A DNA stretch of 64,000 nucleotides from contig JALHMJ010000001.1 in the NCBI GenBank assembly GCA_022844105.1, positions 447,264 to 511,263 on the forward strand, in the 5' to 3' direction. The notes under the pieces are model-generated. The model had not been told where the DNA came from. It did no database searches and saw nothing but the letters and a program-made list of their open reading frames with translations. Source of the stretch: Hyphomicrobium sp. GTDB taxonomy: Bacteria; Pseudomonadota; Alphaproteobacteria; Rhizobiales; Hyphomicrobiaceae. Position 1 is the first letter of the stretch. Every line of letters starts with the position of its first letter. Of this stretch, positions 54,207 through 64,000 are shown in pieces. The translations under genes were made by a program, and so were the position numbers.

Positions 54207-54545
54207 TCAGATCCAGAGAAACGCCGCGGCGATCACGGCAATGCCGATCGCAATCAGGATGAACGCGAGGATGCTTACGAACCGGGCGATGAAGAAGCGC
54301 CACCCATGCTTGATGGCGGTGCGGGTATGGCCGATGCGATCGGCATCGGCACGGATATCTGTTAACTGCTCATCGATGACGCGGCCGAGTTCATCGCGAG
54401 CGCCCGTTGCGCTGCCGGTACGCGCCATGCGCCACGCCGCATCCATGGCAATGCCGGTCGCATCGTAGCGCCCGGCCCAGCGCAGCATCAGCGCGCCAAA
54501 CACAACCAATAATCCGCCGGCGGCCAGCCATAACGGATTTTGCAT
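54207..54545 (-). CDS. Small two-helix membrane protein, unknown function
   Basis: The 112-residue protein has an N-terminal helix (LWLAAGGLLVVFGALMLRW), a soluble charged middle (DELGRVIDEQLTDIRADADRIGHTRTAIKHGWRFF), and a C-terminal helix (FVSILAFILIAIGIAVIAAAFLW). It follows rpsD on the same strand. Family unknown. Confidence 0.62.
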   Translation of the reverse strand: MQNPLWLAAGGLLVVFGALMLRWAGRYDATGIAMDAAWRMARTGSATGARDELGRVIDEQLTDIRADADRIGHTRTAIKHGWRFFIARFVSILAFILIAIGIAVIAAAFLWI

Positions 54546-54625
54546 CGCAACGCCCCCGTGCGCCTGAAACGAAAGCGGCCAGGCTGCGAAGGCCCGGCCG
54601 TTCCGAGATACCAGATGGTGGTCAC

Positions 54626-55243
54626 TTAGCGCGAGTAGAACTCGACCACGAGGTTTGGTTCCATCACGACGGGGTATGGTACGTCGGCCAACGCCGGGAT
54701 GCGCGACAGTTTCGCCGTCATCTTGGAGTGATCGGCGTCGATGTAATCGGGAATGTCGCGCTCGGCGCTCTTGATCGCTTCGAGCAGCAGCGGCAGCTGG
54801 CGCGAGCTTTCCTTCACCTCCACCACATCGCCGATGCGCAGGCGAATGGACGGGATCGTCACGCGGCGGCCGTTGACGAAAACATGTCCGTGGCTGACGA
54901 ACTGGCGGGCCGCAAAAACGGTTGGTACAAATTTGGCGCGGTAGACGACCGCGTCGAGGCGACGTTCCAGCAACCCGATCAATTGCTCTGAGGTCGAACC
55001 CTTCAGGCTTGCGGCTTCCTTGAACAAGCGGAGGAACTGGCGCTCGGAGATGTTGCCGTAGTAGCCGCGAAGCTTCTGCTTGGCCTTGAGCTGCTGGCCG
55101 AAGTCGGACAGCTTGGAAACGCGACGTTCGCCATGCTGGCCGGGACGGCTCTCGCGCTTGTTGAGCGGGCTTTTCGGACGCCCCCAGATGTTTTCACCCA
55201 GGCGGCGATCAATCTTATGCTTGGCGCTGTGGCGCTTGGTCAT
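54626..55243 (-). CDS. rpsD: 30S ribosomal protein S4
   Basis: S4 is a primary 16S-binding protein. ATG 55243 begins [41 protein letters not shown], typical of alphaproteobacterial S4 (205 residues). The S4 domain includes [55 protein letters not shown]. The track start at 55258 is five codons early. Confidence 0.98.
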   Translation of the reverse strand: MTKRHSAKHKIDRRLGENIWGRPKSPLNKRESRPGQHGERRVSKLSDFGQQLKAKQKLRGYYGNISERQFLRLFKEAASLKGSTSEQLIGLLERRLDAVVYRAKFVPTVFAARQFVSHGHVFVNGRRVTIPSIRLRIGDVVEVKESSRQLPLLLEAIKSAERDIPDYIDADHSKMTAKLSRIPALADVPYPVVMEPNLVVEFYSR

Positions 55244-55389
55244 GGTCTGGCACTCCATTAATGAGTTGCAGGCGCAGCGCGACCAGCGCCGGGCCCGATT
55301 GGAGCGCCCCCTCCTCTATCCACCGTCTTGAAATCCAAGACCTTGGATCGACAGGTCTCCGGCGTGACGGCCGGCAACCGCGGGTGCGC

Positions 55390-55422
55390 AAAAAAGGAAC
55401 GCGGGCCAAATCGGCCCGCGTT
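55390..55422 (-). terminator. Rho-independent terminator of the 55.5-kb secreted-protein gene
   Basis: AACGCGGGCC and GGCCCGCGTT form a perfect 10-bp stem with a 5-base loop, followed on the minus strand by CCTTTTTTGC. It ends transcription about 70 bases past the 55493 stop, before the rpsD control region. Confidence 0.88.
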
Positions 55423-55492
55423 ATGGGTTCAGTAAGCTCAATCGCGGCGGTCGTCAACTACGCTGCGGTCAAGCAACGCGGCTGCTGACGCC

Positions 55493-56176
55493 TCACTTGG
55501 TTTTGGGGATTGACGTCGACCCCGTTGCCGTCTGAGACGCCGGTGCTGGACCGGGGGCAGGGGCGGCAGCGGCGGCGGGGGCCGCGCCACCCGCAGGTGC
55601 GCCAGCCACGGGGGCGACATTGACCTTGAAGTTCGGGCCGGCCTCGACATAGGCGACGATGGTGTCGCGCACCTTGGCGCGTTCTTCATCGGTGCAGGTC
55701 TTTTGCGATGCCTTGCCGTCGTCGACGACAACTTCCTTGTCGCCTTCCTTCTCGACAACCCGGATGCGTCCAGTCAGCAGCATGACCGTCGTGAGGTGAA
55801 GCTGGTTGATGTAGACGATCTGCTGGTCGGTCCAGGCCTTCTTTTCCTCTTCCCGCTTCATGAGCGAGCGGTGATTGATGACCTGGTGGTCGGCGAGGTT
55901 GCAAATCTGGGCGTGCGCCGACAACCGGCCGACCCGAATGACTTCGCGGGCAACATCGATGGGCACCATGACATCGTTGGGCTTCTTTTTGTCGATGACA
56001 ATGACGGTGCCGTCCTGCTTGGAAAACTGCTGCGGCGTTAGCGACCAGGCATAATCCATGAACGAGCGGACCGACTTCTCGCTGAGTTCCTGAGCCGTGG
56101 CCTGCCCTGCTGCTCCGGACAGAGTCGCCACCGCCGTGCACAATCCGATCGTCCCCGCCCAGACCCTCATTCGCAT
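55493..56176 (-). CDS. Secreted protein with Ala/Pro-rich tail, unknown function
   Basis: ATG 56176 has AGGGGC about eight bases upstream and gives 227 residues; the track start at 56374 is too early. The signal peptide (MRMRVWAGTIGLCTAVATLSGAAGQATAQE) is clear. The middle domain is alpha-helical (SVRSFMDYAWSLTPQQFSKQDGTVIVIDKKKPNDVMVPIDVAREVIRVGRLSAHAQICNLADHQVINHRSLM) with two cysteines. The C-terminal 45 residues are an Ala/Pro/Gly linker. I do not recognise the family. Confidence 0.7.
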   Translation of the reverse strand: MRMRVWAGTIGLCTAVATLSGAAGQATAQELSEKSVRSFMDYAWSLTPQQFSKQDGTVIVIDKKKPNDVMVPIDVAREVIRVGRLSAHAQICNLADHQVINHRSLMKREEEKKAWTDQQIVYINQLHLTTVMLLTGRIRVVEKEGDKEVVVDDGKASQKTCTDEERAKVRDTIVAYVEAGPNFKVNVAPVAGAPAGGAAPAAAAAPAPGPAPASQTATGSTSIPKTK

Positions 56177-56380
56177 GTAGTTGCCCCTGTTTTCATTTGA
56201 GCCTTTTCGGCCCGTTGCCCGGTCCGTAGCGAGTGTTACCGCCGGCGAGCGCCGGATTTTTGACGTATCGCAATGTGCCGGCTGGCTTCCGCAGAGCCTT
56301 GGCCAGCCCGCCTCCGATAGACGCGCCGTGACGTTTTCCCGGGCATCGCTCGGCTCAAAACTTGGCCATAACAAGGCAGG

Positions 56381-57622
56381 TCATGTGGATGGCTTGGGTG
56401 TCACCGCCTTGCCCTTCGCCAGCGTTGCCACAATGCCACGAAGGGTTTTGACCTCCTGCCCCGTCGGCTCGGCGCGAAGGAACATTGTTCGCAAGTTATT
56501 GACCACCGAAGGGCGCTTGTCGGGCGATGAAAAGAATCCCTGCCGTTCCAGTTCGCGCTCCAGATGGTCGAAGAACGCAAAAAGTTCCTCACGGGTCGCA
56601 GGACTTTGATCCCCCAGATATAGACCCGATTGCATGGGCGCCTCAAAAGTTGTGACGCGGCCCAGAGTTGCCGCGCCTGAGTTGCGCATCCATTCATAGC
56701 CAAGAATGAGAACGGCCTGGGCGAGATTCAAGGAAGCAAAGCGGCTATTGACGGGGATCATGACGACGGCATCGGCGCGGGCGACCTCGTGTGTTTCCAG
56801 ACCATTGCGCTCCCGCCCAAAAATGACCCCACAGCGTTGTCCGGCGGCGATGCGACGGCCCATTTCGGCGACGGCTTCTTGCGGAGTGAGGACCGGCTTG
56901 CGCAGATCTCGCTGTCGGGCGGTTGTGGCGCAGACCCAATTGAGGTCCGACAGCGCGGCGTCAAAGGTTTCGTAGGCCGCTGCATCATCGATGACGTAAT
57001 TGGCGCCGGAGGCCGCGATGCGGGCTTTCTCATTCGGCCAGCCGTCGCGGGGGTCGACCAGACGCAAATCATCGAGGCCGAAGTTGGCACACGCGCGGGC
57101 CACCATGCCGATGTTGTCGGGTAATTGCGGTTCGATGAGGATGACCGACGGTGTCGTGCCGGGAGGAGCGATCGCGTTGCCGCGAATGTGGGCACGGCGG
57201 ATGCCATGGCGCAGCTTGCGGAGTACGCGGCGAGCCCAGAACCAGTAGTTCTCGCCAGACCAGGTCTTCTCCAGTGCGGCAAGCGCGGGTGTCGTGAGAA
57301 CTCCCGTACCCGTCCCCTTCAGCCGGACAGCGCCGTCGCCGACGATGATTTCCTCATGGCGCCTGATAAAATCATCGAGCGAGGTGATGCCGTCGGCCTC
57401 CGTCTGCCGTTTGCAGCCCGGACACGTGACCGCGTCGGTCTCGCAGCGCAGCTCGGCGCAATAGGTCAGGACGGGTTCGAGGGTCGCGCGGTCGAGCCCC
57501 GGGAGAGCAAGCGCCGCCAGTCCCGCGTCGACGGTTTTCTCGTGACACGCATGGACGATCGCGGCCAACGGCACACCGCCGAACCGGGGTTCGCTGGCCG
57601 ACGTGTCGATCAATGCTGTCAT
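56381..57622 (-). CDS. trmJ: TrmJ-like SPOUT RNA methyltransferase with a long N-terminal extension
   Basis: The C-terminal 260 residues (from about 155) are a SpoU/TrmJ SPOUT domain: PSVILIEPQLPDNIGMVARACANFGLDDLRLVDPRDGWPNEKARIAASGA, CGVIFGRERNGL, and MIPVNSRFASLNLAQAVLILGYEW, including the SAM-knot region. TrmJ 2'-O-methylates tRNA position 32. The first roughly 155 residues are unusual: a segment with five cysteines (HACHEKT, TYCAELRCETDAVTCPGCKRQ) and a charged, helical part (WFWARRVLRKLRHGIRRAH). TrmJ proteins are usually about 250 residues long. ATG 57622 begins this extension; no internal start with a good ribosome site is evident. It is divergent from icd. Confidence 0.85.
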   Translation of the reverse strand: MTALIDTSASEPRFGGVPLAAIVHACHEKTVDAGLAALALPGLDRATLEPVLTYCAELRCETDAVTCPGCKRQTEADGITSLDDFIRRHEEIIVGDGAVRLKGTGTGVLTTPALAALEKTWSGENYWFWARRVLRKLRHGIRRAHIRGNAIAPPGTTPSVILIEPQLPDNIGMVARACANFGLDDLRLVDPRDGWPNEKARIAASGANYVIDDAAAYETFDAALSDLNWVCATTARQRDLRKPVLTPQEAVAEMGRRIAAGQRCGVIFGRERNGLETHEVARADAVVMIPVNSRFASLNLAQAVLILGYEWMRNSGAATLGRVTTFEAPMQSGLYLGDQSPATREELFAFFDHLERELERQGFFSSPDKRPSVVNNLRTMFLRAEPTGQEVKTLRGIVATLAKGKAVTPKPST

Positions 57623-57811
57623 TGCGGCCGCGATCCGAGACTTTTTCTATTGGCTCTCCCTTAGCGGGCTGGCGCGCATCCGCCAAGCACCGGACACCGT
57701 TTCGCAGATCCGACGGGTGCGGCCGGGCGGCTCTTGGCGACGGGCTGTGTCGGCTTTATGGTGCGGCGCATCAATCGGCGCCCGCGCTTTTCAACCGACA
57801 GGCTCTTGCGA

Positions 57812-59026
57812 ATGACCAAAATCAAGGTGACCGGCACCGTCGTGGAGCTCGACGGTGACGAGATGACCCGCATCATCTGGCAGCTCATCAAGGACAAGCT
57901 GATCAATCCCTACCTCGATGTGGATCTCGAATATTACGACCTTTCCGTCGAGAACAGGGACAAGACCAGCGATCGGGTCACCATCGACAGCGCCAACGCC
58001 ATCAAGAAGCACGGCGTCGGGGTCAAGTGCGCCACCATCACGCCGGACGAAGCCCGCGTGAAGGAATTCAATCTCAAGGACATGTGGAAGAGCCCGAATG
58101 GGACCATTCGCAACATCCTTGGGGGGGTCATTTTCCGCGAACCCATTATTTGCAAAAACGTGCCGCGGCTCGTCCCGGGCTGGACGCAGCCGATCATCGT
58201 CGGCCGGCACGCTTTCGGCGACCAGTACAAGGCCACGGACTTCACGTTTCCCGGCAAAGGCACGCTGACAATCAAGTTCGTCGGCGAGGACGGCCATGTG
58301 ATCGAAAGGGAAGTGTTCAAGGCGCCGGGGGCAGGCGTGGCGATGGCCATGTATAACCTGGACGAGAGCATCCGGGAATTCGCCCGCGCTTCCCTCAACT
58401 ATGGCCTCAATCGGAATTACCCGGTCTACCTTTCGACGAAGAACACCATCCTCAAGGCCTATGATGGTCGCTTCAAGGATATCTTTCAGGAGGTCTTTGA
58501 AGCGGAATTCAAGTCAGAGTTTCAAAAGCGCAAGTTGACCTATGAGCACCGGCTCATAGATGACATGGTCGCCTCAGCGCTCAAGTGGTCGGGCGGCTAC
58601 ATCTGGGCGTGCAAGAACTACGACGGCGACGTGCAGTCCGACACCGTCGCGCAAGGGTTCGGTTCGCTTGGACTCATGACGTCAGTGCTCTTGACGCCCG
58701 ACGGCCAAACGGTGGAGGCGGAGGCAGCACATGGAACAGTGACGCGCCACTACCGCGAACACCAGAAAGGCAAGGAGACATCGACGAACTCGATCGCCTC
58801 CATCTTTGCCTGGACGCGGGCGCTCGCCCATCGCGCCAAGCTCGACGACAATTCGCAACTCCAGCGTTTCGCCGACACACTAGAAAAGGTGTGCATCGAT
58901 ACGGTCGAAGCCGGGTTCATGACCAAGGACTTGGCCCTCCTCGTCGGTCCCGACCAGAAATGGCTGTCGACCACAGGCTTCCTCGACAAGGTCGATGAGA
59001 ATTTGAAAACGGCGATGACGGGTTGA
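57812..59026 (+). CDS. icd: NADP-dependent isocitrate dehydrogenase
   Basis: Icd decarboxylates isocitrate to 2-oxoglutarate in the TCA cycle. ATG 57812 gives 404 residues, starting [50 protein letters not shown], the eukaryote-like monofunctional class typical of alphaproteobacteria. Other motifs are [40 protein letters not shown] and [17 protein letters not shown]. 2-oxoglutarate is also the nitrogen-status signal that feeds the Ntr system. Confidence 0.97.
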   Translation: MTKIKVTGTVVELDGDEMTRIIWQLIKDKLINPYLDVDLEYYDLSVENRDKTSDRVTIDSANAIKKHGVGVKCATITPDEARVKEFNLKDMWKSPNGTIRNILGGVIFREPIICKNVPRLVPGWTQPIIVGRHAFGDQYKATDFTFPGKGTLTIKFVGEDGHVIEREVFKAPGAGVAMAMYNLDESIREFARASLNYGLNRNYPVYLSTKNTILKAYDGRFKDIFQEVFEAEFKSEFQKRKLTYEHRLIDDMVASALKWSGGYIWACKNYDGDVQSDTVAQGFGSLGLMTSVLLTPDGQTVEAEAAHGTVTRHYREHQKGKETSTNSIASIFAWTRALAHRAKLDDNSQLQRFADTLEKVCIDTVEAGFMTKDLALLVGPDQKWLSTTGFLDKVDENLKTAMTG

Positions 59027-59291
59027 GCGATCCGGCGACCGTCGAACACACAGCAGACCGACTGCGTGATGTCCTCGTTTCGGTCGCGATCGCTTCTACT
59101 ATGGACCGCGCAATATGCCTTGAGGTGGGGAACCTCTCGATTGGCCGCAGCGTTTGCGGCACGGTCGAACCGGAAAAGGTGCATCAGGTTGCAGAGCCAC
59201 TGAACCCCGCATTGACGCTATGTTCGGCTTCCTATGCGGGTCCGGCGCGCGCGTGCTACGTGAGGCTGCCGACGAAAGCACTCATGCCCCC

Positions 59292-60056
59292 ATGCTCATC
59301 CATCGCACATTGCTGATTGCCGGTCTGGCCGCCACGCTGGTGTCGGGCATAGCGGAAGCGTCGGCCGCTGAACCGTTGCATGCCCACCTCTTTACGCGCG
59401 CTTTCTCTCCTGATTTTGTGGCAACCGCGGACGATTCACTTCCTGGCGAACGGCCGCGACCCGTCAAAATCTACTTTCGCACCATAGAAGCCGGCGTTGT
59501 GAAGATCGTATCGGGGAAGGTCGTGGTCGCCGATCCGTTCATCGGCGCCGATCAGCAGCCACTCGCTCTCGACATTACCAATGGCGATTATCCGGTTCGT
59601 CTTGCCGTGCTGCAGGGCACGATGGGGCGCGGACGCGTGGCCTTTGCCCGCCTTGCAGTCACGGAAAGGCCCGTTGTGCGCTGGGAGACGGCGAGGCCGA
59701 TCGACATGCACAGGGATGCGGAAAATCCGGATGGCGATTGGGGCTTTACTGTCGACAGCGGGGTCGCCGCCTTCTTCGATCCCGCGGCCGGCGCGGCCGC
59801 GACGAATGCTGCCAAAGCCAATGTCGACGTTTTCGACCGTTGGCTTGAACAAGGACAAAACGCCGGCGCCAAAGAACGCGGTGCGACCGGGGCGTTCCGA
59901 CTGCAGATCGGGAGCGGGGCCGGCACGGTCGTTGCGTTCGATGCGGGTTGGGGCGACGGCGTCTATTCGGTATATGCGGGCATGGACGCGGATGGGCGGC
60001 TAGCCGCTATCCTGGCGGACTTCGACATCATCGACTGGTCGAAAGTTACGGAATAA
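59292..60056 (+). CDS. DUF4241-like secreted protein
   Basis: ATG 59292 gives 254 residues with a signal peptide (MLIHRTLLIAGLAATLVSGIAEASAAE). The domain shows the DUF4241-like run FTVDSGVAAFFDPAAG and, near the C-terminus, FDAGWGDGVYSVYAGMDADGRLAAILADFDIID. Function unknown. The track start at 59154 is too early. It converges with the antiporter gene, with four bases between them. Confidence 0.68.
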   Translation: MLIHRTLLIAGLAATLVSGIAEASAAEPLHAHLFTRAFSPDFVATADDSLPGERPRPVKIYFRTIEAGVVKIVSGKVVVADPFIGADQQPLALDITNGDYPVRLAVLQGTMGRGRVAFARLAVTERPVVRWETARPIDMHRDAENPDGDWGFTVDSGVAAFFDPAAGAAATNAAKANVDVFDRWLEQGQNAGAKERGATGAFRLQIGSGAGTVVAFDAGWGDGVYSVYAGMDADGRLAAILADFDIIDWSKVTE

Positions 60057-60060
60057 CGCG

Positions 60061-61866
60061 TCAGTACCGGGCCCGATCGCGGGTTTTTGCGCGCACGGCG
60101 TGGCTCGTTCCGCGGCCCGCCTTGCCGGCGGCGGCCTGCAATGCGGCCCGAAATTCATCGCGCTTTTCGTGGATCGAGGCGATCACCGGACCAGCCGGAA
60201 TGCCCAAATCCACCAAGGCTGCCTCGGAGAGCTGCAGACTGGCTTCGATGGTCTCGGGCACGGCGTCGGATACCCCAATCTCGTATAAGGCGCGCGCATG
60301 ATCTGCGTCGCGGGCGCGGGCAACGATGGTGATCGTCGGGTTCAGCGAGAGGATCGCGCGCACGATGTTATCCATCGCTTCCCAATCGTGGATGGTGAGG
60401 ATGACGGCTTTGGCGCGCATCAGTCCACACGCTTGCAGAAAAGCTGTGTTCAGCGCGTCGCCGTAAAAGACAGGATGGTTGTTCTTGCGGCCATCGCTGA
60501 CAAGGTCGGGCCGCTTCTCGGTAACGATGTGGGAGACATTGTGCACGGTGAGCATGTCGGACACGAGCGCGCCGACGCGGCCGAAGCCAATGACAATTGC
60601 GGTGACGGGCTCTTCCGCAGCCGGGATGGCCAGGAGGGCCGGATCCGTCGGCGCGCTCACCGGAATCGGGAGGAGCGCTTGAGCGAGACGGTCGAGTGCA
60701 GGGATCAACGCCATCGACAGCGAGGTGAGGGCCAGAAGGTAGGCGGAAACGTCCGGGCTGATAATTTTCGACGTCGTTGCGAGCCCAAGCACAATGAAGG
60801 CGAATTCTCCGCCCGGACCGAGCAAAGCCGCGGAGCGGCCGGCGACGGCGGTGTTGAAACCATAGAAGGCCACCACGCCGGCGACGATGGCGCCTTTGAG
60901 CAAGAGCAGCGTGACGAGGCCGAGAAGGACGTAGACCGGATTGTCGAGGATGACGCTGAGATCGAGCTGCGCGCCAACTGTGAAAAAGAAGCAGCCGAGA
61001 AGTAAACCTTTGACGGGCTGAATCGTTGCTTCGATCGCCCTGCGGTATTCCGTTTCGGCGAGAAGCAGTCCGGCAACGAAGGCGCCAAGAGCCATCGACA
61101 ATCCAACGGCAGCCGTGAAAACGCCACTTCCGGCAGCAACCAGGAGCACGGCGGCGACAAACAAGTCATTGCTGTCAGCATTGGCCACGAGGCGGAACAG
61201 CGGCCGCAACACGACATAGCCGATGACTACGATCAGGCCGACGGCGAAAGCGGCCTGGCCGAGAGCCTGCAGCAGACTGACGGCCAGCGATCCTTCCGAT
61301 CCAGGCGCCAACGCCGGGACCAGGAGCAACAGCGGGATCACGGCGAGATCCTGCATCAAGAGAATCGAAAAGCTGGTTCGGCCGGTCCCAAGCGACAGAC
61401 GGTTCTGCTGCGCCAGCAATTCGACGACGATCGCCGTCGACGACAGAGCCAGCGAGGCTCCGATAATGAGGGCGGCGGCCGGCGGCTGCCCGAGCATGGC
61501 CGCCAGGCTCGCAATGAGCGCGGTGCTCAGAATGATTTGCAGCGAGCCCATGCCGAACACGAGCCGGCGCATGATCCACAACCGCTGCGGGGCAAGCTCA
61601 AGACCGATGATGAAGAGAAGAAACGCAACGCCGAATTCTCCGACGACGGCTAGATTTTCCGGATTGGAGATTGTGACCCAGTCGGCGGCAGGGACGAAGC
61701 GTGTGAAGGAGCCGATCATGTGCGGCCCCAGCAGCATCCCCATCAGGAGATACCCCAGCACCGGACTGATGCGCACGCGCTGAAACAACGGGATTGCAAT
61801 CGCGGCCGTGGCAAGGATGACCATGCCATCCTTGTAGGCTGCAATGTCGTGGAAGCCTGCTGCCAT
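60061..61866 (-). CDS. KefB/C-type CPA2 cation:proton antiporter with TrkA-N domain
   Basis: The 601-residue protein has about twelve hydrophobic helices of the Na+/H+ exchanger fold. It starts MAAGFHDIAAYKDGMVILATAAIAIPLFQRVRISPVLGYLLMGMLLGPHMIGSF and carries a C-terminal NAD-binding TrkA-N domain (AIVIGFGRVGALVSDMLTV, HNVSHIVTEKRPDLVSDGRKNNHPVFYGDA). It is a potassium or other monovalent cation antiporter candidate; the glutathione-gated type cannot be established. ATG 61866 has GAGGCGGG upstream. Confidence 0.88.
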   Translation of the reverse strand: MAAGFHDIAAYKDGMVILATAAIAIPLFQRVRISPVLGYLLMGMLLGPHMIGSFTRFVPAADWVTISNPENLAVVGEFGVAFLLFIIGLELAPQRLWIMRRLVFGMGSLQIILSTALIASLAAMLGQPPAAALIIGASLALSSTAIVVELLAQQNRLSLGTGRTSFSILLMQDLAVIPLLLLVPALAPGSEGSLAVSLLQALGQAAFAVGLIVVIGYVVLRPLFRLVANADSNDLFVAAVLLVAAGSGVFTAAVGLSMALGAFVAGLLLAETEYRRAIEATIQPVKGLLLGCFFFTVGAQLDLSVILDNPVYVLLGLVTLLLLKGAIVAGVVAFYGFNTAVAGRSAALLGPGGEFAFIVLGLATTSKIISPDVSAYLLALTSLSMALIPALDRLAQALLPIPVSAPTDPALLAIPAAEEPVTAIVIGFGRVGALVSDMLTVHNVSHIVTEKRPDLVSDGRKNNHPVFYGDALNTAFLQACGLMRAKAVILTIHDWEAMDNIVRAILSLNPTITIVARARDADHARALYEIGVSDAVPETIEASLQLSEAALVDLGIPAGPVIASIHEKRDEFRAALQAAAGKAGRGTSHAVRAKTRDRARY

Positions 61867-61960
61867 TCATCCCGCCTCGCGCATCAAGCGATGGATTGTC
61901 AGGCTTATCGGCAGCAAGCGCAAGGTTATGCGCGGCTGACGCGGCACCACCGAACACCCT

Positions 61961-62326
61961 TCACGGTGCTGCCTTCTCGGCTTTGTCGAGCCGAGCGGTC
62001 GCCTGCGCCAGGAAACTGGCGCAGGTTTTTTCTCCGGCACTACAAAGCAATTCCGTCTGCTTTGCTTTGGTGCGACAGGCAAGGGCAGGATGCGCTGTCG
62101 TGTTCGGCAGAGAGATCACCCAAAGGGTGCCATCGCGGCTGTCGCGCTTAACGAACATTTTGTTGTCGACGCCGACCTGCTCGACGCCATCCTCATTCAT
62201 GCGCAGAATAATGCCGACCATATCTGCATTAACACCGCAGACGGTGGCAGGTGTTTCGGCCAAGGCCGGCAGAGAGCACAATAAAACGGCACATGCCGCT
62301 GGCAGGCTCGCAAGTTTGCAGGTCAC
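61961..62326 (-). CDS. Small secreted cysteine-containing protein, unknown function
   Basis: GTG 62326 has GGGAG seven bases upstream and gives 121 residues with a signal peptide (MTCKLASLPAACAVLLCSLPALAETP). The mature part includes CGVNADMVGIILRMNEDGVEQVGVDNKMFVKR, then four more Cys-containing segments (LACRTKA, LLCSAGEKTCAS). Family unknown. It lies between the antiporter and alaS on the same strand. Confidence 0.65.
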   Translation of the reverse strand: MTCKLASLPAACAVLLCSLPALAETPATVCGVNADMVGIILRMNEDGVEQVGVDNKMFVKRDSRDGTLWVISLPNTTAHPALACRTKAKQTELLCSAGEKTCASFLAQATARLDKAEKAAP

Positions 62327-62405
62327 GCGGTCACTCCCAGTTCTTTCTTGAATTCATAAAGGGCGTTTTTTGCCAGCTTGGCAGCGCAATAACTACGCAA
62401 GCTGG

Positions 62406-64000
62406 TTAGAGACCGATCAGTGCTTCGATGGCAGCCAACGCGTCCTCCGCCTTCGAACCATCCGGCCCACCGGCCTGAGCCATATCGGGCCGTCCGCCGC
62501 CGCCTTTGCCACCCGTTTTTTCGGAAGCGACGCGGACGAGGTCCACGGCGTTGTATCGGCCAATGAGGTCGGGCGTGACCGCCACGACGATTCCCAGCTT
62601 GCCGTCGGCCGAGGCGTTCGCGATCGCAACCACGCCGGAACCGACCTTGGCGCGGCCGTCGTCGGCCATTGCCTTCAAGTCCTTCATATCGACGCCAGAT
62701 ACAGCAATGCGGAAGAAGCTGGTATCGCCTATTTTGATGATGGGCGATGAGCCGGCTCCAGCGGCGGCGCCGCCGCCCAAGGCAAGTTGCTTCTTTGCGT
62801 CGGCCAATTGCTTTTCGAGCGACTTGCGTTCATCGACGATCGCCCGCAAGCGTTCGACGACATCGTCGGGCCGCGTCTTGAGGATGGCGGCCACTTCCTT
62901 CAGCCGTTCGTCGGCCTCCGCCAGATAAGCGCGGGCACCATCGGCGGTGAGCGCTTCGATGCGGCGGACGCCGGCCGAGCTGGCACTCTCGCCGACGATC
63001 TTGATCAGGCCGATGTCGCCGGTTCGCCGGACGTGTGTGCCGCCGCAGAGTTCCACCGACCAAGCCTTGTTGGCTCCGGGCCTTGGGTCCCCCATCGACA
63101 CAACGCGAACTTCGTCGCCGTATTTTTCGCCAAATAGCGCCATCGCACCGGATGCTTTGGCCTCGTCGAGCGCCATCAGCCGGGTTTCGACGAGGGAATT
63201 CTGAAGCACGAGGGCATTGGCGAGAGATTCGACCTGTTTCACCTCGTCATGGCTCATCGGTTTTTGATGGACGAAATCGAAGCGCAGGCGGTCGGGCGAG
63301 ACGAGCGAACCCTTCTGCGCAACATGCTCCCCGAGGATCTGGCGCAGCGCTTCGTGCAGAAGGTGAGTGGCGGAGTGATTGGCGCGCGTCTCGGTGCGGC
63401 GGGCATGGTCAACCTCGAGTTCAACGGCGTCGTTCCGATGAAACGCGCCGCTCTCCACGACACCGATATGGACAAACAGATCGCCCAACTTCTTTTGCGT
63501 CTCGGTGACGCGGAAGCGCGCCCCATTGGGTCCTCGAATGACACCGCGGTCGCCAACCTGACCGCCGCTTTCACCATAGAATGGCGTTTGGTTGAGGATC
63601 AGCGCACCTTCGTCGCCAGACTTCAAGATGTCCACTTGCCGGCTGCCGGCGACGATCGTGGCGACGACAGCTTCAGCGGCCTCGGTGTCATAGCCTAAGA
63701 ATTCCGTCGCGCCGGTTTTCTCTTTGATTTCGTACCAGATGGTCTCCGTCGCCGCTTCGCCCGAGCCTTTCCAGGCGCGGCGCGCATCCTCCTTCTGTTT
63801 CTGCATCGCGGCGTTGAACACGCTCGTATCGACGGTGATGCCGCGCGGCTTTAGCGCGTCTTCCGTCAGATCGAGAGGAAAACCAAACGTGTCGTAGAGC
63901 TTGAAGGCCACGTCACCGGGGAACACAGCGCCCTGATGCAATGTTGAGGACGCGTCGCCCAGAAGCTTCAACCCGTTTTCGAGCGTCTTGCGGAAGCGGG
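62406..64000 (-). CDS. alaS: Alanyl-tRNA synthetase (partial, 5' end off the right edge)
   Basis: AlaRS charges tRNA-Ala and edits mischarged tRNA. The frame remains open to base 64000: before the track start it reads FRKTLENG. Visible here are the end of the catalytic half ([20 protein letters not shown]), the editing domain with [19 protein letters not shown] and [22 protein letters not shown], a coiled-coil, and the C-Ala domain ending [13 protein letters not shown]. About 530 residues are present; the N-terminal aminoacylation core lies outside the window. Confidence 0.97.
   Translation of the reverse strand, partial: RFRKTLENGLKLLGDASSTLHQGAVFPGDVAFKLYDTFGFPLDLTEDALKPRGITVDTSVFNAAMQKQKEDARRAWKGSGEAATETIWYEIKEKTGATEFLGYDTEAAEAVVATIVAGSRQVDILKSGDEGALILNQTPFYGESGGQVGDRGVIRGPNGARFRVTETQKKLGDLFVHIGVVESGAFHRNDAVELEVDHARRTETRANHSATHLLHEALRQILGEHVAQKGSLVSPDRLRFDFVHQKPMSHDEVKQVESLANALVLQNSLVETRLMALDEAKASGAMALFGEKYGDEVRVVSMGDPRPGANKAWSVELCGGTHVRRTGDIGLIKIVGESASSAGVRRIEALTADGARAYLAEADERLKEVAAILKTRPDDVVERLRAIVDERKSLEKQLADAKKQLALGGGAAAGAGSSPIIKIGDTSFFRIAVSGVDMKDLKAMADDGRAKVGSGVVAIANASADGKLGIVVAVTPDLIGRYNAVDLVRVASEKTGGKGGGGRPDMAQAGGPDGSKAEDALAAIEALIGL

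Overview
The window is a GC-rich alphaproteobacterial chromosome segment. Its gene content and order point to the Hyphomicrobiales (Rhizobiales), perhaps near Hyphomicrobiaceae. The family level is a guess from gene order: fused ispDF, dusB-ntrB-ntrC-ntrY-ntrX, hfq-hflX-mazG, the lptF-to-ksgA run, the fab cluster, and rpsF-rpsR-DUF2232-rplI. I saw no phage, insertion sequence, CRISPR array, rRNA or tRNA. Almost everything is core chromosome, with accessory islands mostly of small membrane or secreted proteins.

Layout. 0-3 kb (minus): a pentapeptide-repeat protein cut by the left edge, CinA/PncC amidohydrolase, a MarR regulator and IspDF (isoprenoid precursors). 3-13.5 kb (plus): dusB, the nitrogen two-component pairs NtrBC and NtrYX, a D-amino acid aminotransferase, hfq and hflX. 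13.5-17 kb: mazG, a DUF2306 membrane protein whose start overlaps that of a divergent secreted protein, and two more small membrane proteins. 17-18.6 kb: pepA (minus). 19-27.3 kb (plus): lptF, lptG, lptD, a SurA-like chaperone, pdxA and ksgA, a tightly packed outer-membrane-assembly run. 27.2-36.2 kb (minus): gmk, yicC, mltG, fabF, acpP, fabG, fabD, a DUF808 protein and ubiG. 36.3-39.4 kb: an unknown protein, a stand-alone BLUF photoreceptor, two small proteins and an OmpA-domain protein. 39.4-42.3 kb: the rpsF ribosomal operon with a structured leader. 42.3-44 kb: a small secreted protein and short ORFs absent from the supplied track. 44-46.2 kb: purL. 46.2-52.2 kb: an accessory block with a 40-bp tandem repeat, a TonB-like protein, a DUF3302-like/HlyD pair and a PAP2 phosphatase plus lipid kinase pair. 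52.3-53 kb: bolA and grxD. 53-64 kb: a PqiA-like protein, rpsD, a TrmJ methyltransferase with an unusual N-terminal extension, icd, a DUF4241-like secreted protein, a KefB/C-type antiporter, and alaS cut by the right edge.

How the genes work together. One group couples nitrogen sensing and RNA control (NtrBC, NtrYX, Hfq, HflX). A second builds the envelope: fatty acids from the fab cluster, LPS export by LptF/G/D, outer-membrane folding by the SurA-like protein, and murein by MltG. A third is translation (KsgA, S4, S6, S18, L9, AlaRS, DusB, TrmJ).

No clearly new multi-gene system is visible. The best leads are: the 40-bp repeat carrying a 13-nt near-palindromic core between a zinc-ribbon membrane protein and the TonB-like gene; the about 155-residue cysteine-bearing N-terminal extension on TrmJ; a terminator-backed 53-codon gene; and the structured leader before a 70-residue protein beside the BLUF gene.
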